DNA of 64,000 nucleotides from Collinsella sp. (GCA_018382125.1 JAGZQO010000005.1:1-64000); one strand, 5' to 3'. Positions 1 through 8,402 are shown, counted from the stretch's first letter. Translations and numbers: made by a program. The notes: generated from the sequence alone by a model not told the origin.

Positions 1-345
1 TTCCTTATAGACCAGCTCCGTAAAACGGGAACGGATGAGCTGTTGAAGAAAGAATTGGCAAAGGGAAAACTGATGATTGGTGAATCGGCAGGTGCGATTG
101 TATGCGCTCCAAGCATCCAATATATCGAGCAAATGGATGAAAAGCCGGAGGACTACTCACAAGAAGATAATGCAGGGCTTAATTTGATTGATTTCTATGT
201 TCTTCCGCATTTTCTTACAGCACCATTTAAGAAAGTTACCGAGAAAATAATGACTGAGTTTTCGGATTTGAATCTATGCCCAATTAACAATCGTCAGGGA
301 ATTGTAATTGATGGTGAAGGTTCAAAGGTTATTTGCAAAGACTAA
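1..345 (+). CDS. Peptidase S51 (peptidase E-like) family protein, 5' end outside window
   Basis: The reading frame is open from base 1, so the N-terminus lies outside the window. The visible 114 residues carry GESAGAIV, the nucleophile-serine elbow of class-I glutamine-amidotransferase-like peptidases of family S51 (dipeptidase E and cyanophycinase relatives). The later LPHF segment fits the family's catalytic His region. Such proteins cleave Asp-X dipeptides or related substrates in the cytoplasm; the substrate here cannot be told. Base composition is clearly AT-richer than the housekeeping genes that follow, and a recombinase scrap lies directly downstream, so I infer horizontal acquisition. 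The family call is firm, the function is not. Confidence 0.8.
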   Translation, partial: FLIDQLRKTGTDELLKKELAKGKLMIGESAGAIVCAPSIQYIEQMDEKPEDYSQEDNAGLNLIDFYVLPHFLTAPFKKVTEKIMTEFSDLNLCPINNRQGIVIDGEGSKVICKD

Positions 346-473
346 TTTAAAATTCCAGTTTGCTGCACTCGTTCCTAGCAGGGTTTGGGGCAGGAGGGGC
401 GCAAGAGACGGGAGGGCCTTGTACGCGTTCCTGCGCGAGGGCCGCGGGGAGGGGCTGCCTGGGTACGGCGCCT

Positions 474-585
474 GTCAACTCTGTCTACGTCTTTGATGAC
501 CGGGTCGTACTCGATATCAAATTCACGGATGATGCCAAAACGGTCACCCGAGAGGAAATGTTGGGTTCGAGTGCTGTGGACAATG
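474..585 (+). pseudogene. C-terminal scrap of a large serine recombinase
   Basis: Translating from 474 gives VNSVYVFDDRVVLDIKF and then KTVTREEM. This resembles the extreme C-terminus of large serine recombinases of conjugative and mobilizable elements, which commonly end with a 'F(I/V)NSVYVYDD + hydrophobic strands + T(I/V)T.EE' stretch. No recombinase sequence precedes it: the upstream 100 bases are GC-rich and unlike this family. It is therefore a remnant. It overlaps the antisense 3' end of the DUF523 gene. I read it as the footprint of an element that inserted here and later decayed. The assignment rests on a short match from memory. Confidence 0.5.
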
Positions 586-1035
586 TTCCAACATGCTGGG
601 GTCGAACTCGCTTGCCGGGATCACACGGTAGCCGTGGCGCAGGAGCAGGTCGACGAAAACACCGTTGCCCGCGGTGAGCGTACCGCTAAAGGTGCCGTCG
701 TAGATGTGACCTGCGCCGCACGAGGGGCTGCGGTCCTGAAGGATGCACGCGACTATCTCTTCCGGTCCGCCTGCCTGCTCGCACATGTCGAGCGCACGTT
801 GGGCGCCTAGGCGAAATTCCAGGTCAACGGACACGCCCTCGCAGGTACGGACCTCGCCGTTCACGATCTCGGACGGCTTGCGCGGCGTGGGCAGGCCCCC
901 AAAGACCTCAGGGCACACGAGGAGGACCTCGGTCCCCGTGCGCTCGCAAGCCTCGACCAACGCGCGGTGGTAGTTATCGAGCCCGTTATACTTGCAGCTC
1001 TCGCCCATCAAGCAGGCGCTCACCACGATCTTCAT
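544..1035 (-). CDS. DUF523 (YbbK-type) family protein
   Basis: The 163-residue product begins MKIVVSACLMG and contains the family's cysteine-rich landmarks: SACLMGESCKYNG near the N-terminus, CPEVFGGLPTPR in the middle and DRSPSCGAGHIYDG later. Its biochemical role is not established; the conserved cysteines suggest metal or Fe-S binding. The ATG at 1035 is chosen because GAGAGGG lies 6 nt upstream; TTG (1050) and ATG (1041) are also in frame. The family fold normally stops soon after the segment around GYRVIPASEF, so the last ~17 residues look extra and are read from the antisense of the recombinase scrap. The gene lies just downstream of the ftsH terminator. Confidence 0.85.
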   Translation of the reverse strand: MKIVVSACLMGESCKYNGLDNYHRALVEACERTGTEVLLVCPEVFGGLPTPRKPSEIVNGEVRTCEGVSVDLEFRLGAQRALDMCEQAGGPEEIVACILQDRSPSCGAGHIYDGTFSGTLTAGNGVFVDLLLRHGYRVIPASEFDPSMLEHCPQHSNPTFPLG

Positions 1036-1049
1036 TTCCATCCCTCTCA

Positions 1050-1090
1050 AGCAAAACGCCCCATTTGAGAAAGCTGCTCAAATGGGGCGT
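1050..1090 (-). terminator. Rho-independent terminator of ftsH
   Basis: A perfect 14-bp inverted repeat (1056-1069 with 1077-1090, 7-nt loop) is followed on the minus strand by a T-rich run. It sits 27 bp past the ftsH stop codon and before the DUF523 start. Confidence 0.9.
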
Positions 1091-1116
1091 CGGCGTTTAC
1101 TGGTTCGACCGCGGCT

Positions 1117-3024
1117 TTACTGTTGCTTGGGCATCAGCGGATTCTCGCGCGTGAGGAGGTTCATGAACTCCTCGCCCGTGATGGTCTCCTTCTTGTACAG
1201 ATAACGAGCCAGCTCATGGAGCTTGAACTTGTTCTCCTTGAGGATCTGCAGAGCGCGATCGTGCGCGTCCTCGATCAACTTAGCGACAATCGCGTCCACA
1301 CGCTCAGCCGTGCCGGGGGCGCAGGTGAGCGACGTGTCCTGGTTGAGGTACGCATTCTGGACGGTACCGAGCGCCATCATGCCAAACTCGTCGGACATAC
1401 CAAAGCGCGTCACCATGTTGCGGGCGAGCTTGGTGGCCTGCTCGATATCGTTGGCGGCGCCAGTCGTCATCTCACCAAAGATGAGCTCCTCGGCCGCACG
1501 GCCACCGCAGTAGACGGCGAGCTTGTCCAGGACCTCCTGGCGCGTGGTCAGGAAGCGCTCATCCTCCTCGACCTGCATGGTGTAGCCCAGAGCACCGCTC
1601 GTGCGTGGCACGATGGTGATCTTCGTGACCGGCGCAGAGCCCTTCTGGCGAGCGGCAACAATGGCATGGCCGATCTCATGGTAGGAAACGACCTGCTTCT
1701 CGTGGTCGGAAAGCACCGTGGACTTACGCTGTTGGCCGGCAATGACGACCTCCACCGACTCCTCGAAGTCGTCCTGGGTTGCACGCTTGCGACCTTCGCG
1801 AACGGCGCGCAGGGCGCCCTCGTTGATGATATTGGCCAGGTCGGCGCCCGAGGCACCGGGCGTGGCACGGGCAATCGCGGTCAGATCGATCGGCGGCTCG
1901 GTCTTCACACTCTTGGCGTGGAGCTCGAGGATGTTCTTACGGCCGGTCAGATCGGGCAACTCGACGGGGATGCGGCGGTCAAAACGACCGGGGCGCAGTA
2001 GAGCGGGATCGAGACTGTCGGGACGGTTGGTGGCAGCGAGGACAACGATACCCTTGTGGTTATCGAAGCCATCCATCTCGGTCAGCAACTGATTGAGCGT
2101 CTGCTCGCGCTCGTCGTTGCCGCTAAAGCCGCCGCCATCGCGCTTCTTACCGATGGTATCGATCTCATCGATAAAGACGATACACGGGGCCTTTTCCTTG
2201 GCCTGCTTAAACAGGTCACGAACCTTTGCAGCGCCGCGACCAACAAACATCTCAACGAACTCAGAGCCCGAAATGCTAAAGAACGGAACACCGGCCTCGC
2301 CGGCAACAGCCTTGGCAAGCAGGGTCTTACCGGTACCCGGAGGGCCAACAAGGAGAGCACCGCGCGGCAGCTTGGCGCCGATCTCCTCGTAGCGCTGCGG
2401 CTTCTCCAGAAAGTCGACGACCTCCTTGAGAGACTCCTTGGCCTCTTCCTGGCCGGCGACGTCCTTAAAGGTCACGCCCACGTCCTTGGAGGCGATCACG
2501 CGCGCGCCGGACTTACCCAGTCCGCCGCCGCCAAAACCGCCGCCACCAAAGTTCATCGACGGGCCGTCATCGCCCATAGCCTTCTTCATGCGGCGGTTAA
2601 GCCACCAACCGATGAGGAAGAAAATCGCCATGGGAAGAATGAGAGTGAGCAGGTAGTAGGTCATCAAACCCGAGTTTTTATCGGGAACGACCGACTCCAG
2701 CGAAGCGCCAGACTCAAGCACGCGATCGGTAAAGCCCGCATCATTCGGCACACCGGTCGTCTTATAGGCGATGTTCTTGTCCTCGCCCTTCTTGGTGTAA
2801 TAAATGGTGTAATCGTCCGTGTTGTACTCGACCTTGTCGACGCTCTTCTTATCGAGCGCTTTGACAAACGTCGAGTAGTCGGTCTTCGTAATCTGCTGCG
2901 TGTGACCGATGTTGGGGAACAGAACGGTCGAGAGCACGAGGTAGACGACGAAGGCGATGAGCACGTAGAGGATCATATTCCGTCTACGCTTGTTGTCATC
3001 CATCTCCATCTGCTTGAACTCCAT
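1117..3024 (-). CDS. ftsH: ATP-dependent zinc metalloprotease FtsH
   Basis: FtsH is a membrane-anchored AAA+ protease that degrades damaged membrane proteins and short-lived regulators. The 635 residues are in standard order: transmembrane helix ~17-36, extracytoplasmic domain, second helix ~122-142, a glycine-rich linker (MNFGGGGFGGGG), then the AAA+ module with Walker A GPPGTGKT (227-234), Walker B FIDEID (~284-289) and the SRH box around ATNRPD...RPGRFDR. The zinc site HEIGH is at 449-453. The pore segment reads FVGRGAAKVRD, where many homologues have FVGVGAS. Length matches the family. It is monocistronic here, ending in a strong terminator. Confidence 0.98.
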   Translation of the reverse strand: MEFKQMEMDDNKRRRNMILYVLIAFVVYLVLSTVLFPNIGHTQQITKTDYSTFVKALDKKSVDKVEYNTDDYTIYYTKKGEDKNIAYKTTGVPNDAGFTDRVLESGASLESVVPDKNSGLMTYYLLTLILPMAIFFLIGWWLNRRMKKAMGDDGPSMNFGGGGFGGGGLGKSGARVIASKDVGVTFKDVAGQEEAKESLKEVVDFLEKPQRYEEIGAKLPRGALLVGPPGTGKTLLAKAVAGEAGVPFFSISGSEFVEMFVGRGAAKVRDLFKQAKEKAPCIVFIDEIDTIGKKRDGGGFSGNDEREQTLNQLLTEMDGFDNHKGIVVLAATNRPDSLDPALLRPGRFDRRIPVELPDLTGRKNILELHAKSVKTEPPIDLTAIARATPGASGADLANIINEGALRAVREGRKRATQDDFEESVEVVIAGQQRKSTVLSDHEKQVVSYHEIGHAIVAARQKGSAPVTKITIVPRTSGALGYTMQVEEDERFLTTRQEVLDKLAVYCGGRAAEELIFGEMTTGAANDIEQATKLARNMVTRFGMSDEFGMMALGTVQNAYLNQDTSLTCAPGTAERVDAIVAKLIEDAHDRALQILKENKFKLHELARYLYKKETITGEEFMNLLTRENPLMPKQQ

Positions 3025-3101
3025 CTACTGGGGTTGATATTGGTTTCTAGAATACCCAACCCAAGCGACGATAAACCGACGCCGGGCACGAAAGGACAGA
3101 T

Positions 3102-3349
3102 ATGGCATCACTGGAAGTCGGCAAGGTTCAGATCTATACGGGCGACGGCAAGGGCAAGACGAAGGCTGCTTTGGGGCGCGAGAGGATGTCGAGGAACTGA
3201 TTGCGATAAAGCCCGCCACCACGGAGCTCGTGCTAACCGGCCGCGGCCTGCTGCCCCTCGCAGACCTCGCGGACCTGGTCACCGAAATGCGACCCGTCAA
3301 ACACTACTTCGACGAAGGCCTCCTAGCCCGTCAGGGCATCGAATACTAA
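3102..3349 (+). pseudogene. Collapsed cobalamin adenosyltransferase (CobO/BtuR type)
   Basis: From ATG 3102 the frame reads MASLEVGKVQIYTGDGKGK then TKAALG, the P-loop N-terminus of ATP:corrinoid adenosyltransferase. It hits a stop about 32 codons in. From about 3182, in another frame, the sequence reads VEELIAIKPATTELVLTGR, DLADLVTEM and RQGIEY followed by a stop at 3347, which is the conserved C-terminus of the same family. Family members are about 170-200 residues; about 100 central codons, including catalytic residues, are missing. An internal deletion with a frame change is the simplest reading. An AAAGGA ribosome site still precedes the ATG. Loss of this copy need not abolish cobalamin adenosylation if another exists elsewhere. 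Confidence 0.88.
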
Positions 3350-3380
3350 TTGATTCGTTTTCCGCCAACACCTACAGCTC

Positions 3381-3457
3381 ATAAGGAAGTTGCGGTGGAA
3401 TAGTACTTGTTTGACGGTCCGCAAGGGCTTTTCAGGAACTATTTCACCGCAACTTAT
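3381..3457. repeat. Palindromic dispersed repeat, copy 1
   Basis: The ends form a 19-23 bp imperfect inverted repeat: ATAAG(GA)AGTTGCGGTG at the left and CACCGCAACTTAT at the right, with an unrelated ~35 bp centre. A second copy with the same termini and a different centre is at 40566-40638. Size (77 bp), end symmetry and intergenic location suggest a MITE- or REP-like element. It also lies just past the MATE gene stop and could act as a terminator hairpin. Confidence 0.75.
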
Positions 3458-3478
3458 CAGGGGTATCCGACGGATGAG

Positions 3479-4828
3479 CTAGGCGGTGGCGCGACCTAGC
3501 CAGTTGCCGCTGTGGTGGTAGATGGTGAACATGGTTGCGGTGATGAGCCAGGTTACGGGGTAGACCAGCAGTAGATGCTCGAGCGACGGATCGAAGGGCA
3601 TGATCGCAAACACCCAGATCACCCTCAAGACAACGGTGCCAAAGATGGTGAGCATCATAGGCTGCAAACTCACGCCGGCGCCGCGGATGGAACCCGAGGC
3701 GTTCTCGATAATCGAGAAAATCGCATAGAACGGCGCAATGAAATGGAGGATAGTCGTGGTGTACGCCGAAATCGAAGCATCGTCGACAAACAAACGCGAC
3801 AGCGGGCCCGAGAACACCAGCAGCACGGCAGACAGGCCACCAATGAGCATAAACGACAGCACGAGCGACGTATGGTAGCCCTTGCGCATGCGCTCGTAGT
3901 TGCGCGCGCCAAAGTTCTGCGCCGAGAACGTAGTGATCGATACGCCGAGCGCCTCGGTCACCATCCAGATAATGCCATCCAGGCGCCCAGATAGACCCCA
4001 AGCAGTCGTGACATCGGCGCCAAAAGAATTAACCGACACCTGGATCAGCACGTTCGAGATCGAATAGGCAGCCGATTGAAAACCGAGTGGCAGACCACAC
4101 GAGATCATACTCTTGCAAATACCGCGATCGATACCGAGCTTAGACAGCGAAAGACGCCATGCACCCGGAGCGCGCATCATGCGCAACACGATCATCGTTG
4201 CATTGGAGCAAATGGTCAGCGCCACTGCGATGCCGCAGCCCAGCGCCTCCATATGCAACACAGCGACAAAGATGATATCCAGCACCACGTTAACAAGGCA
4301 GCCAGAGGCAATGATCACGGCGGGCCCGCGCGTGTCGCCCACGGCACGCAGCAGTGCGGTTCCCATATTTAGCAGCAGTGCCGCAACCATCGCGGCAAAA
4401 TAACAGCGAGCATAGGCCACGCCCTCGGCCAATAGTTCATGCGGCGTGTTCATAAGCACCAGCATGGGCTCAACGAACACTATGCCGAGAATGGAGAAGA
4501 CGATACCGCCCACCAGCGCGAGCGTCATGGCCGTGTGAACCGAACGACTCAGTCGTTCATCATCGTGCTGGCCAAAATACTGACCGGTAATGACCGCGCA
4601 GCCGGCGCCGACGCCAACGCAAAAGCCAATGCAGAGCTCGGTGAGCACCATCGTGGCTTGAATGCCACCCAGCGCGAGCTTGCCGCCAAACTGGCCGACG
4701 ATATACGTACCGATAAGCGTGTAAGCCTGCTGAAAAAACGAACTAAAAAAGATGGGAACGCACAGCGACAGCAATTGCTGCCAAATGACACCTTGCGTTA
4801 CATCGATCGCCGTAGATTTCTTAGCCAC
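3479..4828 (-). CDS. MATE family multidrug/sodium efflux transporter
   Basis: A 449-residue polytopic membrane protein with about 12 hydrophobic segments in two related halves, typical of MATE exporters, which expel cationic compounds in exchange for Na+ or H+. The family signature region is seen near the N-terminus (VTQGVIWQQLLSLCVPIFFS then QAYTLIGTYIVGQF), and GAGCAVITGQYFGQHD matches the conserved loop after helix 2. The GTG at 4828 (VAKKST) is chosen because GGGGAGG lies just upstream; an in-frame ATG at 4861 would add 11 residues unlike the family. Substrate unknown. It stands alone, with the palindromic repeat downstream. Confidence 0.9.
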   Translation of the reverse strand: MAKKSTAIDVTQGVIWQQLLSLCVPIFFSSFFQQAYTLIGTYIVGQFGGKLALGGIQATMVLTELCIGFCVGVGAGCAVITGQYFGQHDDERLSRSVHTAMTLALVGGIVFSILGIVFVEPMLVLMNTPHELLAEGVAYARCYFAAMVAALLLNMGTALLRAVGDTRGPAVIIASGCLVNVVLDIIFVAVLHMEALGCGIAVALTICSNATMIVLRMMRAPGAWRLSLSKLGIDRGICKSMISCGLPLGFQSAAYSISNVLIQVSVNSFGADVTTAWGLSGRLDGIIWMVTEALGVSITTFSAQNFGARNYERMRKGYHTSLVLSFMLIGGLSAVLLVFSGPLSRLFVDDASISAYTTTILHFIAPFYAIFSIIENASGSIRGAGVSLQPMMLTIFGTVVLRVIWVFAIMPFDPSLEHLLLVYPVTWLITATMFTIYHHSGNWLGRATA

Positions 4829-4953
4829 ACGCCCTCCCCACACGCATACGTCAAACAGCAAAACGGCAATTTAAGACCAAAGCCAATATCAGCTTAGCAC
4901 CGACTGGCGTCGACCGAAACACCCCGAATCAGAGCCAGGTGCGAAATATCTGC

Positions 4954-5868
4954 CTAGTGATACAAACCCGGCTGGTAGTGATACTCATTGCTCACGTGCG
5001 GGCACAGCTGCCAAAAGGCGACGGCGCTCGCCGCGGCCACGTTAAGCGAATCGACCCCGTGCGCCATCGGAATGCGCACCGCGTGGTCACAGCCGGCAAT
5101 GGTCTTGGCGCCCAAGCCGGCACCCTCGGTACCCATAAAGATTGCCAAGCGGTCAATCTCCTGCAGCACGGGATCGTCCAGCGATACGGAATCGTCCGTC
5201 AACGCCATAGCGGCACACGAAAAACCGGCATCGTGCAACGCGCTCAGACCATCATGCGGCCACACACGAGCCTCGCTGCCAATGCGCGTCCACGGCACCT
5301 GAAACACGGTGCCCATGCTCACGCGGGCCGAGCGACGGTACAGCGGGTCGCAGCACGTCGGGCTGACCAAAATACCGTCAACGTTCAATGCGGCAGCCGA
5401 GCGGAAAATAGCGCCAACATTGGTGTGATCGACAATACCCTCAAGCACGCACACACGCACCGGACGATCCCCCGCCGCCTCGACGACACCGCCCAAGAAC
5501 TCATCAACCGGAATCTGACGCGGGCGACGGAACGCCGCGAGCGCACCACGCGTCACGTTAAAGCCCGTCAACTGCTCCATGGGCTCCATGGAGGCCACGA
5601 ACACGGGAACCGGACCCGCTCCCTCGCGCACGACAAGCTGGTCAAACAGCGGCATCATCTGGTCGAGCCAGCGCTCGCCCAAAAGAAAGCTCACCGGCTC
5701 ATATCCGGCGCGAACCGCACGCTCGATGACCTTGGCACTCTCAGCGATAAAAATGCCCTTCTGCGGCTCCAGCACGCAGCGAAGCTCACGCTCGGTCAGT
5801 CGCACATAGGCATCGAGCCGCTCGTCATCGAGCGAATCAATTCGCAGAACCTCAACGGCATCAGTCAT
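4954..5868 (-). CDS. SpoU/TrmH family RNA 2'-O-methyltransferase
   Basis: SPOUT methyltransferases of this family transfer a methyl group from SAM to a ribose 2'-OH in rRNA or tRNA. The 304-residue product has an N-terminal substrate-binding part and a C-terminal knot domain with the three motifs: NVGAIFRSAAAL (motif 1), IFMGTEGAGL (motif 2) and IPMAHGVDSLNVAAASAV (motif 3, with the conserved Ser-Leu-Asn-Val). The exact RNA target cannot be read from sequence. The ATG at 5868 (MTDAVEVL) is favoured over 5901, which adds a Cys-rich stretch unlike homologues. It faces the end of the thyA-folA pair in the same direction. Confidence 0.88.
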   Translation of the reverse strand: MTDAVEVLRIDSLDDERLDAYVRLTERELRCVLEPQKGIFIAESAKVIERAVRAGYEPVSFLLGERWLDQMMPLFDQLVVREGAGPVPVFVASMEPMEQLTGFNVTRGALAAFRRPRQIPVDEFLGGVVEAAGDRPVRVCVLEGIVDHTNVGAIFRSAAALNVDGILVSPTCCDPLYRRSARVSMGTVFQVPWTRIGSEARVWPHDGLSALHDAGFSCAAMALTDDSVSLDDPVLQEIDRLAIFMGTEGAGLGAKTIAGCDHAVRIPMAHGVDSLNVAAASAVAFWQLCPHVSNEYHYQPGLYH

Positions 5869-5914
5869 AGCAGCCAGCCCGCACCCTTCTTTACAGCACA
5901 TCTATACCAAACGA

Positions 5915-5933
5915 GGCGACGCTAAGCGCCGCC
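5915..5933 (-). terminator. Terminator-like hairpin after folA
   Basis: An 8-bp GC-rich stem (5915-5922 with 5926-5933) with a 3-nt loop lies 45 bp beyond the folA stop. On the minus strand it is followed by TCGTTTGG, a weak U-tract, so the call is moderate. Confidence 0.45.
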
Positions 5934-5977
5934 CCATGCATTCAATCAACCCGATGATACCGTTCACGCCAGACGAT

Positions 5978-6496
5978 TTACGCCTCAACGCGATGATACG
6001 TCACGAACTCATAATCGACGCCCTCGTCACCCTCACCGGCGGCAATCGTCGCGACCTCGCTACGCTGCGCAATCTCCCACGCGGGATCGGCGTCCAAGTC
6101 GGGAAAGTACGTGTCCACGGGATGGACGCAGTGGTTATGAGTGACCTCGGCCTCCACGCAGTACGGCAAAAACTGCCGATAGACATCGCCGCCACCGATC
6201 ACCCAGGCAACGGGCTCATCGGCAACCGCAGCGAGCGCTTCGTCAACGCTATGCACCACGTCGACGCCCTCGCGGGTAAAGCCTATATCGCACGTAAGCA
6301 CGATATTGCGGCGGTTCTTGAGCGGACGCCCGCCGGGAAAACTCAGCAGCGTCTTGCGTCCCATGATAACCGGGCAGCCCTTGGTGCAGGCCACAAAATG
6401 GCGCATATCGGCGCGATTGGACACCACCATATCGCCCTCGCAGCCAATACCCCAGTCGTCACACACGGCGACGATGGCAGAAAGCTTACACGTCAT
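5978..6496 (-). CDS. folA: Dihydrofolate reductase
   Basis: Reduces dihydrofolate to tetrahydrofolate with NADPH, regenerating the folate oxidised by thymidylate synthase. The 172 residues show the N-terminal strand LSAIVAVCDDWGIG (the WGIG loop over the active site), VIMGRKTLLSFPGGRPL (NADPH-binding MGRKT and the RPL turn) and VIGGGDVYRQFLP (the GGxxxY glycine motif). Length is typical. The ATG at 6496 is chosen: GGTGA lies 7 nt before it, and an in-frame GTG at 6505 would add three residues. It begins 10 bp after the thyA stop and is surely co-transcribed with it, giving a compact dTMP synthesis pair. Confidence 0.95.
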   Translation of the reverse strand: MTCKLSAIVAVCDDWGIGCEGDMVVSNRADMRHFVACTKGCPVIMGRKTLLSFPGGRPLKNRRNIVLTCDIGFTREGVDVVHSVDEALAAVADEPVAWVIGGGDVYRQFLPYCVEAEVTHNHCVHPVDTYFPDLDADPAWEIAQRSEVATIAAGEGDEGVDYEFVTYHRVEA

Positions 6497-6505
6497 GCGC
6501 GTCAC

Positions 6506-7354
6506 CTACACCGCAATGGGGATGTTCTTGACCTGAGGGCCGTGCTCATAGCCCTCGACGATCAGGTCATCGGTCGTAAACGCATAGAAGTCATGCACAT
6601 CGGGGTTGAGCGTTACCTTGGGTGCCGCAAACTGCGGACGCTCGATAAGCTCGCGGACGATATCGACATGACGATCATAGATATGGGCGTCGGCGATCAC
6701 GTGCAGCAGCTCACCGGGAATCATATCGACCGACTGCGCGACCATCATCAGCAAAATGGCGTACTGGCACACGTTCCAGTTGTTCGCGGCCAAAATGTCC
6801 TGGCTGCGCTGGTTGAGAATCATGTTGAGCGTCGGCTTGTCGTCCTGAGGACGCTGCGTCACGTTATAGGTCACGCTATAGGCGCATGGATAAAGGTGCA
6901 TCTCGGATAGGTCGCTGAACACGTACGTGTTCGTCATAATGCGGCGACTATACGGCGTGTGCTTAAGGTCGTACAGCACGCGGTCCATCTGATCGAAATC
7001 GCCCTCGGCATAATGGCTCTTCTGACCAATCTGATACCCGTAGGCCTTGCCGATGGAACCGGTCTCGTCGGCCCACTCATCCCAGATATGGCTGTTAAGG
7101 TCATGCACGTTATTGGACTTCTTCTGATAGATCCACAGAATCTCGTCCATGGCAGACTTAAGCGCCGTACGACGCAGGGTGAGCGCGGGGAACTCCTCGC
7201 GCAGGTCGTAGCGCGCCGTAACGCCGAAATTTTTAATGGTATAGGCAGGGGTGCCGTCCTCCCACACCGGACGGACCTTTTGGCCCTCGGTCGTGGTGCC
7301 ATGGTCCAAGATATCGCGGCACATGGTTACAAACTGTTGATCAGCTTTGCTCAT
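6506..7354 (-). CDS. thyA: Thymidylate synthase
   Basis: Converts dUMP and methylene-THF to dTMP and DHF. The 282-residue protein carries the catalytic cysteine in LYPCAYSV (Cys157), the phosphate-binding RRIMTN segment (~138-142), and NQRSQDILAANNWNVCQYA (~182-200). In most ThyA proteins the catalytic motif is PPCH, so YPCAY is a slightly divergent version, but all other landmarks are present. A strong GGAGGGTCA precedes the ATG. It is the first gene of a two-gene operon with folA. Confidence 0.96.
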   Translation of the reverse strand: MSKADQQFVTMCRDILDHGTTTEGQKVRPVWEDGTPAYTIKNFGVTARYDLREEFPALTLRRTALKSAMDEILWIYQKKSNNVHDLNSHIWDEWADETGSIGKAYGYQIGQKSHYAEGDFDQMDRVLYDLKHTPYSRRIMTNTYVFSDLSEMHLYPCAYSVTYNVTQRPQDDKPTLNMILNQRSQDILAANNWNVCQYAILLMMVAQSVDMIPGELLHVIADAHIYDRHVDIVRELIERPQFAAPKVTLNPDVHDFYAFTTDDLIVEGYEHGPQVKNIPIAV

Positions 7355-7441
7355 TGACCCTCCTGTCAGTCGCCTATAAGCGAGATTTATTGTAGCCCAG
7401 GCGTACTCGACCCCACAGCCCTAACATAAGCCGTCATTTTC

Positions 7442-7506
7442 TGACATATGCCAAAAATACCTTGCGCATAACGAGTAACGCGCTATTCTATTGTTGACAT
7501 ATGTCA
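7442..7506 (+). promoter_or_regulatory. Promoter with palindromic operator upstream of the DUF134/NifX gene
   Basis: A perfect 12-bp palindrome TGACATATGTCA lies at 7495-7506, 3 nt before the Shine-Dalgarno site, and a partial copy TGACATATG lies at 7442-7450. Between them sit a possible -35 (TTGCGC, 7462-7467) and -10 (TATTCT, 7484-7489) with 16-nt spacing, placing the start point inside the palindrome. The layout suggests repression, perhaps by the gene's own HTH domain. That is inference. Confidence 0.5.
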
Positions 7507-7520
7507 GATAAGGAGTGTGC

Positions 7521-8285
7521 ATGGCAGGAAGACGCGAGAAACTGCGCCGCGTCGGGATCATCCCCGAATACCGCGGCTTTACCCCCGATGGCCTGGCCAG
7601 CGGCGACGCCATCGACATGACCGTCGACGAGCTCGAGGCGCTGCGTCTATGCGACCTGGAAGGTCTCAACCAAGAGGCGGTCGCCCAGCAGATGGGCATC
7701 GCCCGCGCCACGGTGGCGGCCATCTGTAGCCGCGCGCATCGCAAGGTGGCAAACGCACTGGTCAACGGACGAGCGCTCATTATCGAGGGCGGCAATATCG
7801 CGTACTCCCCCATCACCACAACGACGGCCGCATGGCCAGCAAAGGAGGTCGGCACCATGAGGGTGGCAACCACATACGACAACGGCAACATCTTTATGCA
7901 CTTTGGCCGCAGCGAGCAGTTCAAGATCTACGACATTCAGGACGGCAAGGTGCTCAACGAGCAGGTCGTGGGCACCGGCGGCACCGGCCACGGTGCTCTT
8001 GCGGGTCTGCTTGCCAACGGTGGCGTGGACACGCTCATCTGTGGCGGCATCGGCGGAGGTGCCATCAACGCGCTCGCCCAGGCTGGCATTACCATCTATG
8101 CCGGCGCCCAGGGTAGCTGCGACGCTTGTGTCGAGGCGCTCATCGCCGGCACGCTCGCACAGAACGGCGAGGCCACGTGCGGCTGTCACGGCCACGAGCA
8201 CGAGCACGCCCACGAGCATGGCGAGTCCTGCGGCTGCCACGGTCACCACGACCACGAAGGTCACGAGGGCTGCGGCTGCCACTAA
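7521..8285 (+). CDS. DUF134 HTH - dinitrogenase-cofactor-like (NifX) fusion with His/Cys-rich tail
   Basis: The 254-residue protein has three parts. Residues ~1-100 are a DUF134 DNA-binding domain with a sigma-like helix-turn-helix (LNQEAVAQQMGIARATVAAI). Residues ~112-215 are a NifX/NafY-type domain of the kind that binds iron-molybdenum cofactor intermediates (VATTYDNGNIFMHFGRSEQF, then GTGGTGHGALAG). The last ~40 residues alternate CGCHG, HEHEHAHEHG and HHDHEG and must bind metal. No nif genes are near, so a metal- or Fe-S-responsive regulator is more likely than a role in nitrogen fixation. AAGGAG 6 nt upstream fixes the ATG at 7521. Confidence 0.85.
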   Translation: MAGRREKLRRVGIIPEYRGFTPDGLASGDAIDMTVDELEALRLCDLEGLNQEAVAQQMGIARATVAAICSRAHRKVANALVNGRALIIEGGNIAYSPITTTTAAWPAKEVGTMRVATTYDNGNIFMHFGRSEQFKIYDIQDGKVLNEQVVGTGGTGHGALAGLLANGGVDTLICGGIGGGAINALAQAGITIYAGAQGSCDACVEALIAGTLAQNGEATCGCHGHEHEHAHEHGESCGCHGHHDHEGHEGCGCH

Positions 8286-8342
8286 CGGCGAGCAATGGCG
8301 TCGAAGCTCGTCTAGCCAAGCAATCTCAACACGGCACAACAA

Positions 8343-8379
8343 CAAAGGCCGCACGGAACAAACTCCGCGCGGCCTTTGT
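8343..8379. terminator. Bidirectional terminator between the DUF134/NifX gene and ffh
   Basis: CAAAGGCCGC...GCGGCCTTTG forms a strong stem with A-rich and T-rich flanks on both sides, between two converging genes. Confidence 0.85.
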
Positions 8380-8402
8380 CATAAACAGATCAAACAGATC
8401 CA

